A stretch of DNA of 64,000 bases from Halosegnis rubeus (GTDB lineage: Archaea > Halobacteriota > Halobacteria > Halobacteriales > Haloarculaceae), in contig NZ_QJOW01000004.1 of the NCBI RefSeq assembly GCF_009184545.1, positions 62,001-126,000 of the forward strand, written 5' to 3'. The stretch's first letter is position 1; the number at the start of each line of letters is the position of its first letter. Shown piece after piece: positions 42,759-51,737 of this stretch. Below the pieces are notes generated by a model that saw nothing but the letters and a program-made list of their open reading frames with translations, was not told where the DNA came from and ran no database searches. A program made the translations under genes and the position numbers.

Positions 42759-43424
42759 GTGAGCGCTGACCTACGAGTCGTGATCGTCGGAGGTCAACAC
42801 GTCGGCTATCACGCTGCGCGACACCTGTCCGAGCGCGGCCACGACGTCGTCATCGTCGAAAAGGACCGCGACCGGGTGGAGTTCCTGAGTGACCAATACG
42901 ACGCGACCGTCATCCAAGGGGACGGTGGCCGCCAGTCGATCTTGCGGCAGACCGGTCTTGAGCGGAGTGACGTCATCGCAGCACTAACCGGGTACGGCGC
43001 GATGACGAACATCGGAATCTGTACGATGGCGGCGGATCTCGAACCCGATATCGGGACCGTCGCGCGGATCGATCACGGCGATAGAGACGAGTATACCGGA
43101 CTCGTGGACCGCGTGGTCTATCCGGAGGAGTTGGCCGCGCACGCAGCGACCAACGAAATCATGCACGTCGCCGGCAGCGGCGTCCAGACGATAGAACAGC
43201 TCACGGGAGACCTCACGCTGCTTGAACTCACCGTGACGGCAGACGCTCCGGTTGCCGAGCGTGAACTCCGCGACGTCAGCTTCCCACGAGGGGCCGTCGT
43301 CGTCGGCGGACGTGATAGCAATCAACTTCCGGGCCCGGAGATGGTGCTGGAACCCGGATTCCGATACTTGGTTGCCGTCAGGACGAGCGTCAGCGATGAG
43401 GTGGTCCGGCTGTTCAGGGGGTGA
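42759..43424 (+). CDS. trkA: TrkA-type regulator, second copy
   Basis: The 221-aa protein has the nucleotide-binding RVVIVGGQHVGYHAARHLSE and the RCK-C domain from about residue 140 (LELTVTADAPVAERELRDVS). The Rossmann loop reads GGQHVG rather than G-x-G-x-x-G, which may alter ligand choice. The start is GTG 42759. It is divergent from the permease, and the 290-base gap holds only promoters. Confidence 0.88.
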   Translation: MSADLRVVIVGGQHVGYHAARHLSERGHDVVIVEKDRDRVEFLSDQYDATVIQGDGGRQSILRQTGLERSDVIAALTGYGAMTNIGICTMAADLEPDIGTVARIDHGDRDEYTGLVDRVVYPEELAAHAATNEIMHVAGSGVQTIEQLTGDLTLLELTVTADAPVAERELRDVSFPRGAVVVGGRDSNQLPGPEMVLEPGFRYLVAVRTSVSDEVVRLFRG

Positions 43425-43525
43425 CTCCGAGCTGTCCGTGTAGTTTCGCCCGGAGATGATCGCTCTTCATTCATTTGCATCTCCGGAACAACCACCGCTA
43501 CTGCGTTCGGTCGGTACACGACAGG

Positions 43526-43563
43526 TGACATCCTCCCCGTCGTAAACGACGGGGCTTCCACAC
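43526..43563 (-). mobile_element. Solo TnpB right end (minus)
   Basis: TGACATCCTCCCCGTCGTAA and ACGACGGGGCTTCCACAC form the terminal hairpin in minus orientation. The TnpB gene is absent; an IS5-like element starts 4 bases later and may have cut it. Confidence 0.6.
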
Positions 43564-43566
43564 GGT

Positions 43567-44080
43567 GGCTCTGTTGAAATTCACAGAGATTTACATGTTC
43601 GCCGCATAATTCCACGAGATGAAACCCCTTCCGAAGTCGCAAATTCTCCGGTTTACTGAGAAGGCGATCAATCTGGCACGCCGAGCGGTCTCTCGATACT
43701 CTTCAGAGTTCTCCAAACACCGCTACACACTTCCGCAGCACGTTGTTCTGCTCTGTCTCAAAGTGCGGAAGAACACGACCTATCGTGGTCTACTTGACCA
43801 ACTGATCGAGATGCCACACATTCGTCGCGTCCTCGGATTAGCTGAACTTCCCGCACCATCAACGCTCTGTAAGGCGTTCAACCGGCTTGATATGGCTGTG
43901 TGGCGTATTATATTGACTCTCTCAGCGACGCTACTTCCGACGAGCGGAGTTGTTGGAGTTGATGCGTCAGGGTTCGACCGCAGTCACGCTTCGAAACACT
44001 ACACAAAGCGGGCAGAACTGACGATTCAGCAGCTCAAAGTGACGCTGCTGGTCGATACGAAAGTGAACGCAATCCTCGAT
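43567..44080 (+). mobile_element. Truncated IS5-like element with transposase N-terminus
   Basis: The left end GGCTCTGTTGAAATTCACAG precedes a transposase frame from ATG 43619 (MKPLPKSQILRFTEKAINLA). It keeps the first DDE residue in VVGVDASGFDRSHASKHYTK and ends after VTLLVDTKVNAILD. The remaining half with the other catalytic residues is absent. Sequence after 44080 is a copy of the 29216-29314 repeat. A shorter inverted copy is at 51272-51521. Confidence 0.82.
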
Positions 44081-44181
44081 CAGCGTGTCATAGAATACGT
44101 CTCACGCCCTCTACCTGATGATTATACAGCCCGAAATTTGCGATTAAGACCGTTGTCTCGCTATTCAACGATTTTTATTCG
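44081..44181. repeat. About 100-bp inverted repeat, copy 2
   Basis: The segment is the reverse complement of 29216-29314. It replaces the 3' half of the IS5-like transposase on its left and abuts the metallophosphoesterase fragment on its right. Confidence 0.75.
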
Positions 44182-44186
44182 TTACC

Positions 44187-44435
44187 GACCTCCTCGCACT
44201 GGGCCATACGCACGTGCGGGGTGCCGAATCCGTCGACGGGAGCCTCGTCGTCAACTCTGGAAGTGTCGGACAGCCCCGCGACGGGGACCCCGGAGCTGCC
44301 TACGCGGTCGTCGACATGGACGACCTGTCAGCCGATCTTCGGCGGGTCGAGTACGACATCGACGCCGTTCGAGAGCGTGTCCGTGCAGCCGGATTACCCG
44401 ACGAGACCTGGGAGCGTCTTGAGGATGGGCGGTAG
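44187..44435 (+). pseudogene. C-terminal fragment of a YfcE/MJ0936-type phosphoesterase
   Basis: The frame reads DLLALGHTHVRGAESVDGSL and VVNSGSVGQPRDGDPGAAYA. The G-H-T-H metal-binding motif and the NPGSV-like strand are typical of the end of calcineurin-like phosphoesterases. The N-terminal 140 residues are missing, and no start codon is present before the repeat. Confidence 0.7.
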
Positions 44436-44757
44436 GTGACGACAGGGACGCGGCGCTCGGGTTCACGGGTAAGCGACTAGCCGGGGACGTTCAGGCATGT
44501 GCGGCCGTACCCCACCGCCGTTGACGAGGGGCGTCTCACGAACCGCTTCGGTGCACCCGACAACGGCGCCGAGATCACGGAGCGGTCTGACTGTCGCCCG
44601 CCCAAGCTCGAGCGATGGGGGCGGGAGCATGACCGCGTGTTCCGGAAGCGGTTCCGGAAGTGTTCTAGGTGCTCCCCATCCTGCGGTTTCTGAAGTTTCG
44701 GAAGTGGTCGGAACTCGCCAGACGGCACTCATCCCCCGGACGGTCGGAGAAGCGGAC
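44436..44757. other. GC-rich stretch with no recognisable gene
   Basis: Several overlapping open frames exist, all rich in Arg, Ser or Pro as expected from shadow frames in GC-rich DNA. None shows a family motif. Confidence 0.4.
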
Positions 44758-45039
44758 ATGGCGTCGAAAGCCAATGCCGACGGAGGAATTGTTGTCTACC
44801 GAACCGTCCAGCGGTCGCCGGGCCTGATGGGGCGGACGGTCGGCCCGTTGTTCTCGACGATGGCGGAAGCGAAGGCCGTCGCAGAGGATTTTGCGGCAAA
44901 CGGATTGAACGCGGAGCCGACGACGTGGGTCGACGCCGACGACGGTCGTGGGACCGTGGAAATGGTGCCGGCGTCGACACGTTACTTCCCATCTCGGAAG
45001 CGGACCGCCTGGGCGCGTGATCGGCTCCTATATCGATGA
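44758..45039 (+). CDS. Hypothetical protein, possibly 3'-truncated
   Basis: The 93-aa frame (MASKANADGGIVVYRTVQRS...) looks coding up to about residue 80 (TRYFPSRKR). It then overlaps a universal-stress-protein fragment in another frame, so the original end is probably lost. I do not recognise the family. Confidence 0.35.
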   Translation: MASKANADGGIVVYRTVQRSPGLMGRTVGPLFSTMAEAKAVAEDFAANGLNAEPTTWVDADDGRGTVEMVPASTRYFPSRKRTAWARDRLLYR

Positions 45040-45175
45040 CCACGGGATCGGCCTGGTCGTGATGGGTACTCATGGGCGTACCGGGACCGAACGCTACCTC
45101 CTCGGGAGCGTTACGGAAGCAGTCCTCCGGAAGGTCACAGTCCCTGTCTGCTGTGTCCCGATGAGTGAGCTGTAG
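45011..45175 (+). pseudogene. C-terminal fragment of a universal stress protein
   Basis: GRVIGSYIDDHGIGLVVMGT followed by HGRTGTERYLLGSVTEAVLR is the last third of a UspA domain with its ATP-binding glycines. The first 95 residues are missing. Confidence 0.65.
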
Positions 45176-45193
45176 TGCTGTTCGGGGAGTCGC

Positions 45194-46261
45194 TTACCGC
45201 GTTTCCAGTTCGAGATCGAGGGGGTCTACGATCTCCCCCATCACTGCTTCTAACGCGTCCGTCGCGGTAATCAGGCCCACCACCTCGGTGCCGTCCGCTT
45301 CGACGACGAGTGCGAGCTCCTGGTTCTCCTCCTGAAACTGGTCGACGGCGTCGCTGATAGAGGTCCCACCAGTGATCGTCATCGGTGCAGCGGCAACGTT
45401 CTCGAACGTAATCTCTCCGTCCTGAAGAGCGTCGAGACGATCGACAACCGCAGGAACGTAGACGATTCCTCGGAAGTCGCTCGGCGCGTCACCGATCAGT
45501 GGGAACCGAGTGTGAGGGCTACTCCCGATACGGTCGAGGTTCTCATCGACAGAGGCGGTAGAACTGAGGAAGACAACGTCGTCGACCACAGTCATCACCT
45601 CGTTCACGGGCTGTTCACCGGCTTTGAGGGCGTTAATTACCTCGGTTTTGCGCTCCTCAGTGAGACCCCCTCGTTCGAGCAACGACCCGAGCCGGTGGCG
45701 AAGGTCAGCCCGTGATTCAACCCGGTCAGATTCGGTCTCGAGCCAAGCACCGGTCATTTCCACGCCGAACAACCGCAGCGTCCATTTGGCGACGTAATCC
45801 CCGAGGACGATGACGGGAAAGAGCAGCTTCGCAAACCAGTACAACGGCGTCGCGCCGTAGCGAGCCACGAACTTGGTTCTCTCGACGCCAAGGTACGTCG
45901 GTGTCTGTTCGCCGTGGGTCAGATGCAGCAGGTTAATGATGACGAACGAGATGATCCCGGCGGCGCCGATTGAGGCGAGCAACGTGTTCTCGAAGAACGG
46001 TTCGAAAATAGACGCGAGTGCCGGTTCCGCCACGATTCCGACGGCGATACTCGTCGCGGATATGCCCACCTGACAGCTCGTGAGATAGATTTCCAGGTCC
46101 TGTGTCATCTCCCAGGCACGTTCGAGCGCTGGGACGTCGAACTCGGACTTGGGGTACTGGCGCACGCGTGTGAGCGCGAACTCAATGGCGACGAAAAACC
46201 CGTTCGCGAGAATAAGCAAAACACCGCTCAGTAGGCGGAGCGTTAGTTCGAGACCATTCAT
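45194..46261 (-). CDS. CNNM/CorC-type transporter with CBS pair
   Basis: The 355-aa protein has an N-terminal CNNM membrane domain (ILANGFFVAIEFALTRVR, LTSCQVGISATSIAVGIVAE, LLHLTHGEQTPTYLGVERT). A CBS pair follows at about residues 215-345 (VMTVVDDVVFLSSTASVDEN, VVEADGTEVVGLITATDALE). The family is linked to magnesium or cobalt efflux. The usual C-terminal CorC domain is absent, which is normal for short haloarchaeal forms. Confidence 0.88.
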   Translation of the reverse strand: MNGLELTLRLLSGVLLILANGFFVAIEFALTRVRQYPKSEFDVPALERAWEMTQDLEIYLTSCQVGISATSIAVGIVAEPALASIFEPFFENTLLASIGAAGIISFVIINLLHLTHGEQTPTYLGVERTKFVARYGATPLYWFAKLLFPVIVLGDYVAKWTLRLFGVEMTGAWLETESDRVESRADLRHRLGSLLERGGLTEERKTEVINALKAGEQPVNEVMTVVDDVVFLSSTASVDENLDRIGSSPHTRFPLIGDAPSDFRGIVYVPAVVDRLDALQDGEITFENVAAAPMTITGGTSISDAVDQFQEENQELALVVEADGTEVVGLITATDALEAVMGEIVDPLDLELETR

Positions 46262-46717
46262 TTCGTAGGGCTATTCCCCGTGGTATCAAGAATGTCGTCA
46301 TCTCGCTCACCGGTACGAGCTGAGCCTCGTCACCCGGTCTACTTGTCGGCAAACTCCCCAACGAGGTCGTCTTCGTCCTCGTCGAAATTATACAGTTCTA
46401 CTGCGTCGCGGGGGCTGAGGGGTTACAGCCCGTCGTCGTTTTGTCGTGCCATTGGTCTGAGCACGGGCGGGTTCGCGGGCCAAGCGCGACGCGCTGCCGT
46501 CGGCCTCAGACGGTGGAAGCGGAGCGCAGGGGGCGGAGGCTGCGGAGCCCCCGAGCACCGAACCGCGAAACCGACCGGAGCGTTGGCCGTAACCGCGTTC
46601 TCGTGCTCGAAGCGAACGAGAGTATGCGAGACGAACGGAGTGAGTCTCGCAGCGATTCGAATTCGCGCCATTGAGATATCCTCTCGTGCGTTGTGTAGCG
46701 ATCAGCCGACCTAGTCA
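46262..46717. other. Gap with a GC-rich block and no recognised gene
   Basis: The minus strand could end an unknown protein at 46339 (ELYNFDEDEDDLVGEFADK, stop). A GC-rich block at 46430-46675 has an open frame in which codon periodicity is poor and every frame is Arg/Pro/Ala-rich. It may be a mobile or structured element. I see no supported gene. Confidence 0.35.
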
Positions 46718-48148
46718 CTACCCGAGCGATCCCTCCATCTCGAGTTCGATGAGCCGGTTCATTTCGACCGCGTACTCGATGGGCAGTTCCTCCGTGAGCG
46801 GCTCGATGAAGCCAGCGACAATCATCTGCTTTGCGTCGTCGTCGTCCAGTCCGCGCGACTGGAGGTAGAAGACATCCTCGTCGCCGATCTTCCCGACCGT
46901 CGCTTCGTGGGCGACGTCGACCTTGCTCTCCTGAATCTCCATGTAGGGCATCGTGTCCGACGTACTCTCGTTGTCGAACATCAGCGCGTCACACTCCACC
47001 GACGTGGAGGAGTTCTCGGCGCCGTCTGCGATGTGGACGAGCCCGCGGTAGTTCGTCCGGCCGCCGTCCTTCGAGATGGACTTGGACTCGATAGTCGACT
47101 TCGTGTCAGGCGCGTTGTGGTACACCTTCGCGCCGGTGTCGATGTTCTGTCCTTCGCCAGCCATGGCGATGGTGATGTGGTTGTCCGTCGCGCCCGGTCC
47201 CTTGAGAATCGTCGACGGGTACAGCATCGTCGCCTTCGACCCCATCGATCCGGACACCCACTCCATGGTGGCGTCTTTCTCCGCGATGGCGCGTTTGGTG
47301 TTCAGGTTGTAGGTGTTCTTCGACCAGTTCTGGACCGTCGAGTACTGAACGTGCGCGTTCTCCTTGACGAACACCTCGACGCCGCCGCTGTGGAGATTGA
47401 ACGCCGAGTACTTCGGCGCGGAACAGCCCTCGATGTAGTGCACTTCGGAGTTCTCCTCGGCGACGATGAGCGTGTGTTCGAACTGGCCCATCCCCTCGGA
47501 GTTCATCCGGAAGTACGCCTGGACGGGCATGTCGACGTTCGTGTCCTCGGGGACGTAGACGAACGAGCCGCCCGACCAGATCGCGCCGTGGAGCGCGGCG
47601 AACTTGTTGTCGCTGGGCGGGACGGCCTTCGTCATGAAGTACTCCTTGACGATGTCTTCATGTTCTTGGACGGCCTTGTCCATGTCACAGAAGATGACGC
47701 CCTTGTCCTCCCAGCGCTCCTGCATGTTCTGGTAGACAATTTCGGACTCGTACTGGGCGCCGACGCCCGAGAGAGCGTTTTTCTCGGCTTCCGGGATGCC
47801 GAGCTTGTCGAAGGTATCCTGAATCTCCTCGGGGAGGTCTTCCCAGTTCTCGGCGCCGCCGCGCGTCTCGATGTCCGGGCGAATGTACGGGACGATCTCG
47901 TCGATGTCGACCTCGCTCAGGTCAGGCTGACCGGGCCAGTCGGTTGGCATCGGCATCTGCTGGAACTGCTTCAAGGCTCGCAGCCGGCGCTGAAGCATCC
48001 ACTCGGGCTCGTCTTTGTCGTCCGAGATCAGGCGGATAGTCTCCTCGGTGAGCCCTTTCTCAGCCTCGAAGGCCGACTTCTCTTGCTTCTTGAATTCGAA
48101 GCGAGCTTCGGTATCGGTGTCCTGAAGATGGTCTTGTTCTGAACTCAT
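46718..48148 (-). CDS. sufB: Fe-S cluster assembly protein SufB
   Basis: The 476-aa scaffold protein belongs to the SufBCD complex, which builds iron-sulfur clusters. Family segments are AALHGAIWSGGSFVYVPEDT, FRMNSEGMGQFEHTLIVAEE, YIEGCSAPKYS with the conserved Cys and HNAPDTKSTIESKSISKDGG. ATG 48148 (MSSEQDH) is used, and a TATA-like stretch lies near 48172. sufC and sufD are not adjacent, unlike the usual haloarchaeal arrangement. Confidence 0.93.
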   Translation of the reverse strand: MSSEQDHLQDTDTEARFEFKKQEKSAFEAEKGLTEETIRLISDDKDEPEWMLQRRLRALKQFQQMPMPTDWPGQPDLSEVDIDEIVPYIRPDIETRGGAENWEDLPEEIQDTFDKLGIPEAEKNALSGVGAQYESEIVYQNMQERWEDKGVIFCDMDKAVQEHEDIVKEYFMTKAVPPSDNKFAALHGAIWSGGSFVYVPEDTNVDMPVQAYFRMNSEGMGQFEHTLIVAEENSEVHYIEGCSAPKYSAFNLHSGGVEVFVKENAHVQYSTVQNWSKNTYNLNTKRAIAEKDATMEWVSGSMGSKATMLYPSTILKGPGATDNHITIAMAGEGQNIDTGAKVYHNAPDTKSTIESKSISKDGGRTNYRGLVHIADGAENSSTSVECDALMFDNESTSDTMPYMEIQESKVDVAHEATVGKIGDEDVFYLQSRGLDDDDAKQMIVAGFIEPLTEELPIEYAVEMNRLIELEMEGSLG

Positions 48149-48476
48149 GAAGTTAGCTTGAGACTCTGGATACATAACTTTGATCTATAACTATCTTTGA
48201 TTGCAGTCTAAGCAAATAACCTCTTGGAACTTTACTCTAAAGATCGAGATAAGTAATATATTTTTGCGATATAAAAACTTACTATCACACAGGCTCAAAC
48301 GCGGTATATGGTATCATTATCCACTGCTCGTCAGTCCAGTGAGCAATCTGACAGCCAACCTCTACTCAGAGCCGGTTTACCCGGCTCGTATACTACTTTT
48401 GTGAGTTGCCGGGTGTGGGATATCCGCTTGCCCCGCCGGCAGCGACCCCCCCGCTCTATTATCAGGGGAACCGAAC

Positions 48477-49469
48477 ATGACTGATTCATTTACTCCGCCA
48501 AGGGTTCGTCAAGAAAGCTCTCCAGAAGAACACGGCGAGACGGACGAGAAAGAACAGAATGACCTGTCGGGCAAAACGTGTCCGGAGTGCAGTGGACGTA
48601 TCGTCCACGACGAGGCACAGGCCGAAACCCACTGTGAAGACTGTGGTTGCGTAGTTGAATCAGATCAGATTGACCGCGGACCTGAATGGCGTGCGTTCGA
48701 TTCGCGCGAAAAGAATGACAGGTCACGGGTTGGAGCTCCTCAAACCCAGCAATTACACGATCGTGGCTTATCGACGGTTATCGACTGGCGAGACGAAGAC
48801 GCGTATGGACGGTCGCTTTCGTCTCGTCAGCGAAAGAAAATGCGACGTCTCCGGAAATGGGACGAGCGGTTCCGGACGAAAAACGCTGGAGAACGGAATC
48901 TAAAGCATGCGCTGGGAGAGATTAATCGGATGGCCTCCGCGCTTGGATGTCCCGATCCTATCAGGGAAACGACGGGTGTGTTGTATCGGCAGGCACTGGA
49001 AAAGGACATGCTCCGGGGCCGGTCGATCGAGGGAATGGCGACAGCAGCCCTCTACGCCGGGTCACGCCTGGAGAATGCACCCCGGACACTCGATGAAGTT
49101 GCTGCCGTGAGTCGGGTGGATAAAATCGAGATCGAGCGCACCTATCGCTATCTGGCAGATGAACTGGAACTCGAAATGGTCCCGACAGATCCTGAAGCAT
49201 ACATTGCTCGGTTCGCTTCCGAGCTGGGATGTCCCGACGAAACGGAGCGCCGAAGTCGCGAACTGACTCAAGCCGCGGTCGAGGCGGGCGTTCACAGTGG
49301 GCGAAACCCCGTCGGGATTGCTGCATCAGCGCTGTATGCAGCTGCCAAGCTGACAGATCAGGACGTCATTCAAAACGATCTGGCCGAAATCGCTAACGTG
49401 AGTAAGGTCACGATTCGGAACCGGTACACGGAAATTCTCGAAGCGGCAGACAAAGTGTCGAACGGGTGA
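48477..49469 (+). CDS. tfb: Transcription initiation factor IIB (TFB)
   Basis: The 330-aa protein has an acidic leader, the zinc ribbon (CPECSG...HCEDCGCVV, residues 35-57), the B-finger EWRAFDSREKNDRSRVGAP and two cyclin-like repeats (about 125-220 and 228-320). The second ends NVSKVTIRNRYTEI. TFB recruits RNA polymerase to TBP-bound promoters. Haloarchaea carry several TFB paralogues, and this one sits among mobile debris, so it may serve a special set of genes. Confidence 0.93.
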   Translation: MTDSFTPPRVRQESSPEEHGETDEKEQNDLSGKTCPECSGRIVHDEAQAETHCEDCGCVVESDQIDRGPEWRAFDSREKNDRSRVGAPQTQQLHDRGLSTVIDWRDEDAYGRSLSSRQRKKMRRLRKWDERFRTKNAGERNLKHALGEINRMASALGCPDPIRETTGVLYRQALEKDMLRGRSIEGMATAALYAGSRLENAPRTLDEVAAVSRVDKIEIERTYRYLADELELEMVPTDPEAYIARFASELGCPDETERRSRELTQAAVEAGVHSGRNPVGIAASALYAAAKLTDQDVIQNDLAEIANVSKVTIRNRYTEILEAADKVSNG

Positions 49470-49499
49470 CCAGATCTAACCCGAAAGCAGTTCTCTTTT

Positions 49500-49905
49500 G
49501 CTGATTATAGGCGCTAAGCCCCCGTCCTCAAGGAGCGAACGAAGTGAGCGAGTAGGGCGGGGATACAGCGCCGTCATCGTTTTAGTTTCACTGCACGGCA
49601 TGGCCTTACTACCTCTGCGGTCGATGCTGGTAGTACGATGCTCACCACGCTTCCGGCGGTGTTCCAGCGCGAGAAGAAGCGCGCACCCTCGGTTGTGGCT
49701 GAGTGTCCATCTGGTAGGAGTGGGACACTCCGAACTACTCATAAAGGGAAGCCGCCTGCGGAGTCTAGAGCCGCTGTGTCCACGTCGGATACAAGCTCCG
49801 ACGCAGAAACAGGAAGCCCTGTCCTCAACAAGCGAGGGGTAGCCCCGAGCGCGGGAGGTCAGGGTAGTTCACACAAGGTCTGTTGCCCATGCATCGAGAA
49901 GTTCG
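49500..49905 (+). mobile_element. TnpB remnants: right-end hairpin and C-terminal tail
   Basis: CCCCGTCCTCAAGGAGCGAA and GTGAGCGAGTAGGGCGGGG (49518-49562) match the right-end type seen at 24251-24310, here in reverse orientation. From about 49700 the plus strand reads GTLRTTHKGKPPAESRAAVS and ETGSPVLNKRGVAPSAGGQG, a variable TnpB C-terminal tail. Two different remnants appear to face one another. Confidence 0.5.
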
Positions 49906-50032
49906 GTCGCAACTACTGAGCACAGCGTGTACGACAGAAGCGCGTTGTATCTAACATACGAGTCTTATCAAGACCTGAACGGGAATGCGTGCAGACGGAG
50001 AGGCTTTTGACCATGGGTCACCCTCTATCACT

Positions 50033-50422
50033 ATGCCCGCACGAAATGTCCTAGGCGAAGAACTTGCCACCTGTAGCACTGATCCGAAGACAGGCTTCGC
50101 CCGCGATGGCTGCTGTGGGACCCATCCCAACGATCGAGGGAGACACGAGCTTTGTGCGGTCATGACCGACGAATTCCTATCGTTCAGTAAAGAACAGGGC
50201 AACGACCTTGTGACGCCGCGCCCGGAGTTGGAGTTTCCTGGGCTCAACGCCGGTGATCGCTGGTGTCTCTGTCTTGGACGGTGGATCGAGGCGCTTGAAA
50301 CCACGCAAGCCAAACGTCTCCCGGAGACGACCGTCCCACCCGTAGTTCTCGAAGCAACCAATGAGGCAGTGTTGGATTCCGTGGACCTGGAGACGCTCGA
50401 AAGCCACTCCTACGACGCGTGA
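50033..50422 (+). CDS. DUF2237 family protein
   Basis: The 129-aa protein (MPARNVLGEELATCSTDPKT) has the DUF2237 signature: GFARDGCCGTHPNDRGRHEL, CAVMTDEFLSFSKEQGNDL, PGLNAGDRWCLCLGRWIEAL and a C-terminal VVLEATNEAVLDSV. Conserved cysteines may bind a metal; no activity is known. ATG 50033 matches the family start, not the ATG at 49985. Confidence 0.88.
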   Translation: MPARNVLGEELATCSTDPKTGFARDGCCGTHPNDRGRHELCAVMTDEFLSFSKEQGNDLVTPRPELEFPGLNAGDRWCLCLGRWIEALETTQAKRLPETTVPPVVLEATNEAVLDSVDLETLESHSYDA

Positions 50423-50568
50423 GGGTCCAACGGACATGAGATTGTGCGATTATACACGACAACTTCGACTGCTTCGGTTTTTCTCCCCACTGGTGTGAAG
50501 GCGTCGAATACGGATGATATCTTGTCGTTTCGCTCTCAATTTTCTGCCTGTTTCCTCTGAGAGCACGG

Positions 50569-50621
<53 letters not shown>

Positions 50622-50672
50622 AATGACAGTTGCTGCCGACAACTTATCTCAATCGACATCCAAGATCGGCTA

Positions 50673-50912
50673 ATGCTCACCATTGATCTTGACGAGTTCA
50701 TGATTGAGATTCAGGACGGGACAATCAAGCACGTCGGTTCGTCCACAACGAGTGTAGACGCGAAACTCTATGACGTGACCGAGGCCGAGGCACGACAGTT
50801 TGGCGATCAGATTAAGTTCGCGTTTGAAGACGGTGAGGGTAATATGATTGAGGTCGCACTCAACGGACCAGAGGTGCAGTCGATTGTTGGGGACCTCAAT
50901 GAGATGGAGTAG
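50673..50912 (+). CDS. Small acidic hypothetical protein
   Basis: The 79-aa protein (MLTIDLDEFMIEIQDGTIKH...) is acidic and beta-rich, with VGSSTTSVDAKLYDVTEAEA and a short C-terminal helix. It looks complete. I do not recognise a family. The ATG lies about 50 bases after the TnpB right end. Confidence 0.5.
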   Translation: MLTIDLDEFMIEIQDGTIKHVGSSTTSVDAKLYDVTEAEARQFGDQIKFAFEDGEGNMIEVALNGPEVQSIVGDLNEME

Positions 50913-51146
50913 TAAGGGCGGGGCGACCGGTCCGGACGAGTGGTAGCGCGGAAACCATTGCCGGTCATCCGTCTTCGGTTAACACTCACACCGTGCTTGT
51001 GTGCCGGCAACGAGTCTCTCTTGTAAGATCAGCCGTCGAATTATTTTTCTCCTGTAACGGCTGTTCGCTGAAGAGTGCGTATTCCTCATTGGCAGTGAGA
51101 TGGAACTCTGGGGGGTATATACAACTAGAGCTTGGGGAGCCACACG

Positions 51147-51275
51147 ATGGCGACTGAGGCGACCTTCACACCACCCACCGATCACTTCCTCTCGAAGCGG
51201 AATTTATTTCCTGGCGACTGCCAGTTACTGCTAAATGTTGACCAATGTTCTTCAATGTTAGAGCGCGTCTCCGAT
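51147..51275 (+). pseudogene. N-terminal remnant of an unrecognised gene
   Basis: The frame MATEATFTPPTDHFLSKRNL and FPGDCQLLLNVDQCSSMLER begins at a good ATG. It runs into the inverted IS5-like fragment at about 51272 and stops a few codons later. Confidence 0.35.
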
Positions 51276-51521
51276 ATCTCGATCAGTTGGTCAAGCAGCC
51301 CACGATAGGTCGTGTTCTTCCGCACTTTGAGACACAGCAGAACAACGTGCTGCGGAAGTGTGTAGCGGTGTTTAGAGAACTTCGAGGAGTATCGAGAGAC
51401 CGCTCGGCGTGCCAGATGGATCGCCTTCTCAGTAAACCGGAGAATTTGCGACTTCGGGAGGGGCTTCATCTCGTCGAATTACGCGATGAACATGTAACTC
51501 TCTGTGAATTTCAACAGAGCC
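51272..51521 (-). mobile_element. Truncated IS5-like element (minus)
   Basis: The left end GGCTCTGTTGAAATTCACAG begins at 51521 on the minus strand. The transposase start at 51469 (MKPLPKSQILRFTEKAIHLA) differs from the 43619 copy at few residues. Only 66 transposase residues remain, to LLDQLIE. It faces the copy at 43567 across 8 kb. Confidence 0.8.
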
Positions 51522-51737
51522 AAACAGACCGGAACCCGATGGGCACACGAAAATGTTCAACGGGTCGGTCGCAAGCAGACAGGCCGATTCGAACAGATGC
51601 TTCACACGATGTCGAACGAACTGGTAGAGGAAGCTCTTGAGAACGACTGTACGCATATTGTGTTCGAGCAACTCAAAGGCATCCGCGAACGCCTACCGCA
51701 CGCGAAAGCGGTTCACCAGTGGGAATTTCATCGTTTC
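51522..51737 (+). mobile_element. Internal TnpB fragment
   Basis: The plus frame reads QTGTRWAHENVQRVGRKQTG, RFEQMLHTMSNELVEEALEN and THIVFEQLKGIRERLPHAKA. This is the middle of TnpB with the RuvC-II glutamate. It is bounded by the IS5-like end on one side and the cut lipoprotein gene on the other. Confidence 0.75.

Noticed and set aside
43619-44422. 267-aa frame as an intact transposase
   Set aside because: After residue 154 the frame enters the 100-bp repeat and then antisense-like Arg-rich sequence, so only the first part is transposase.
44497-45039. 180-aa plus-strand frame as a single gene
   Set aside because: Its first 87 residues are Ser/Pro/Arg/Gly-rich and look non-coding; only the part from ATG 44758 is kept.
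46423-46671. 82-aa minus-strand frame (MARIRIAARL...)
   Set aside because: Pro/Arg/Ala-rich in a GC-rich block and without codon periodicity. I kept the block as an unexplained stretch rather than a gene.
46907-48142. 411-aa plus-strand open frame
   Set aside because: Complementary to SufB, rich in Val, Arg and Asp in the pattern expected from antisense of an acidic protein.
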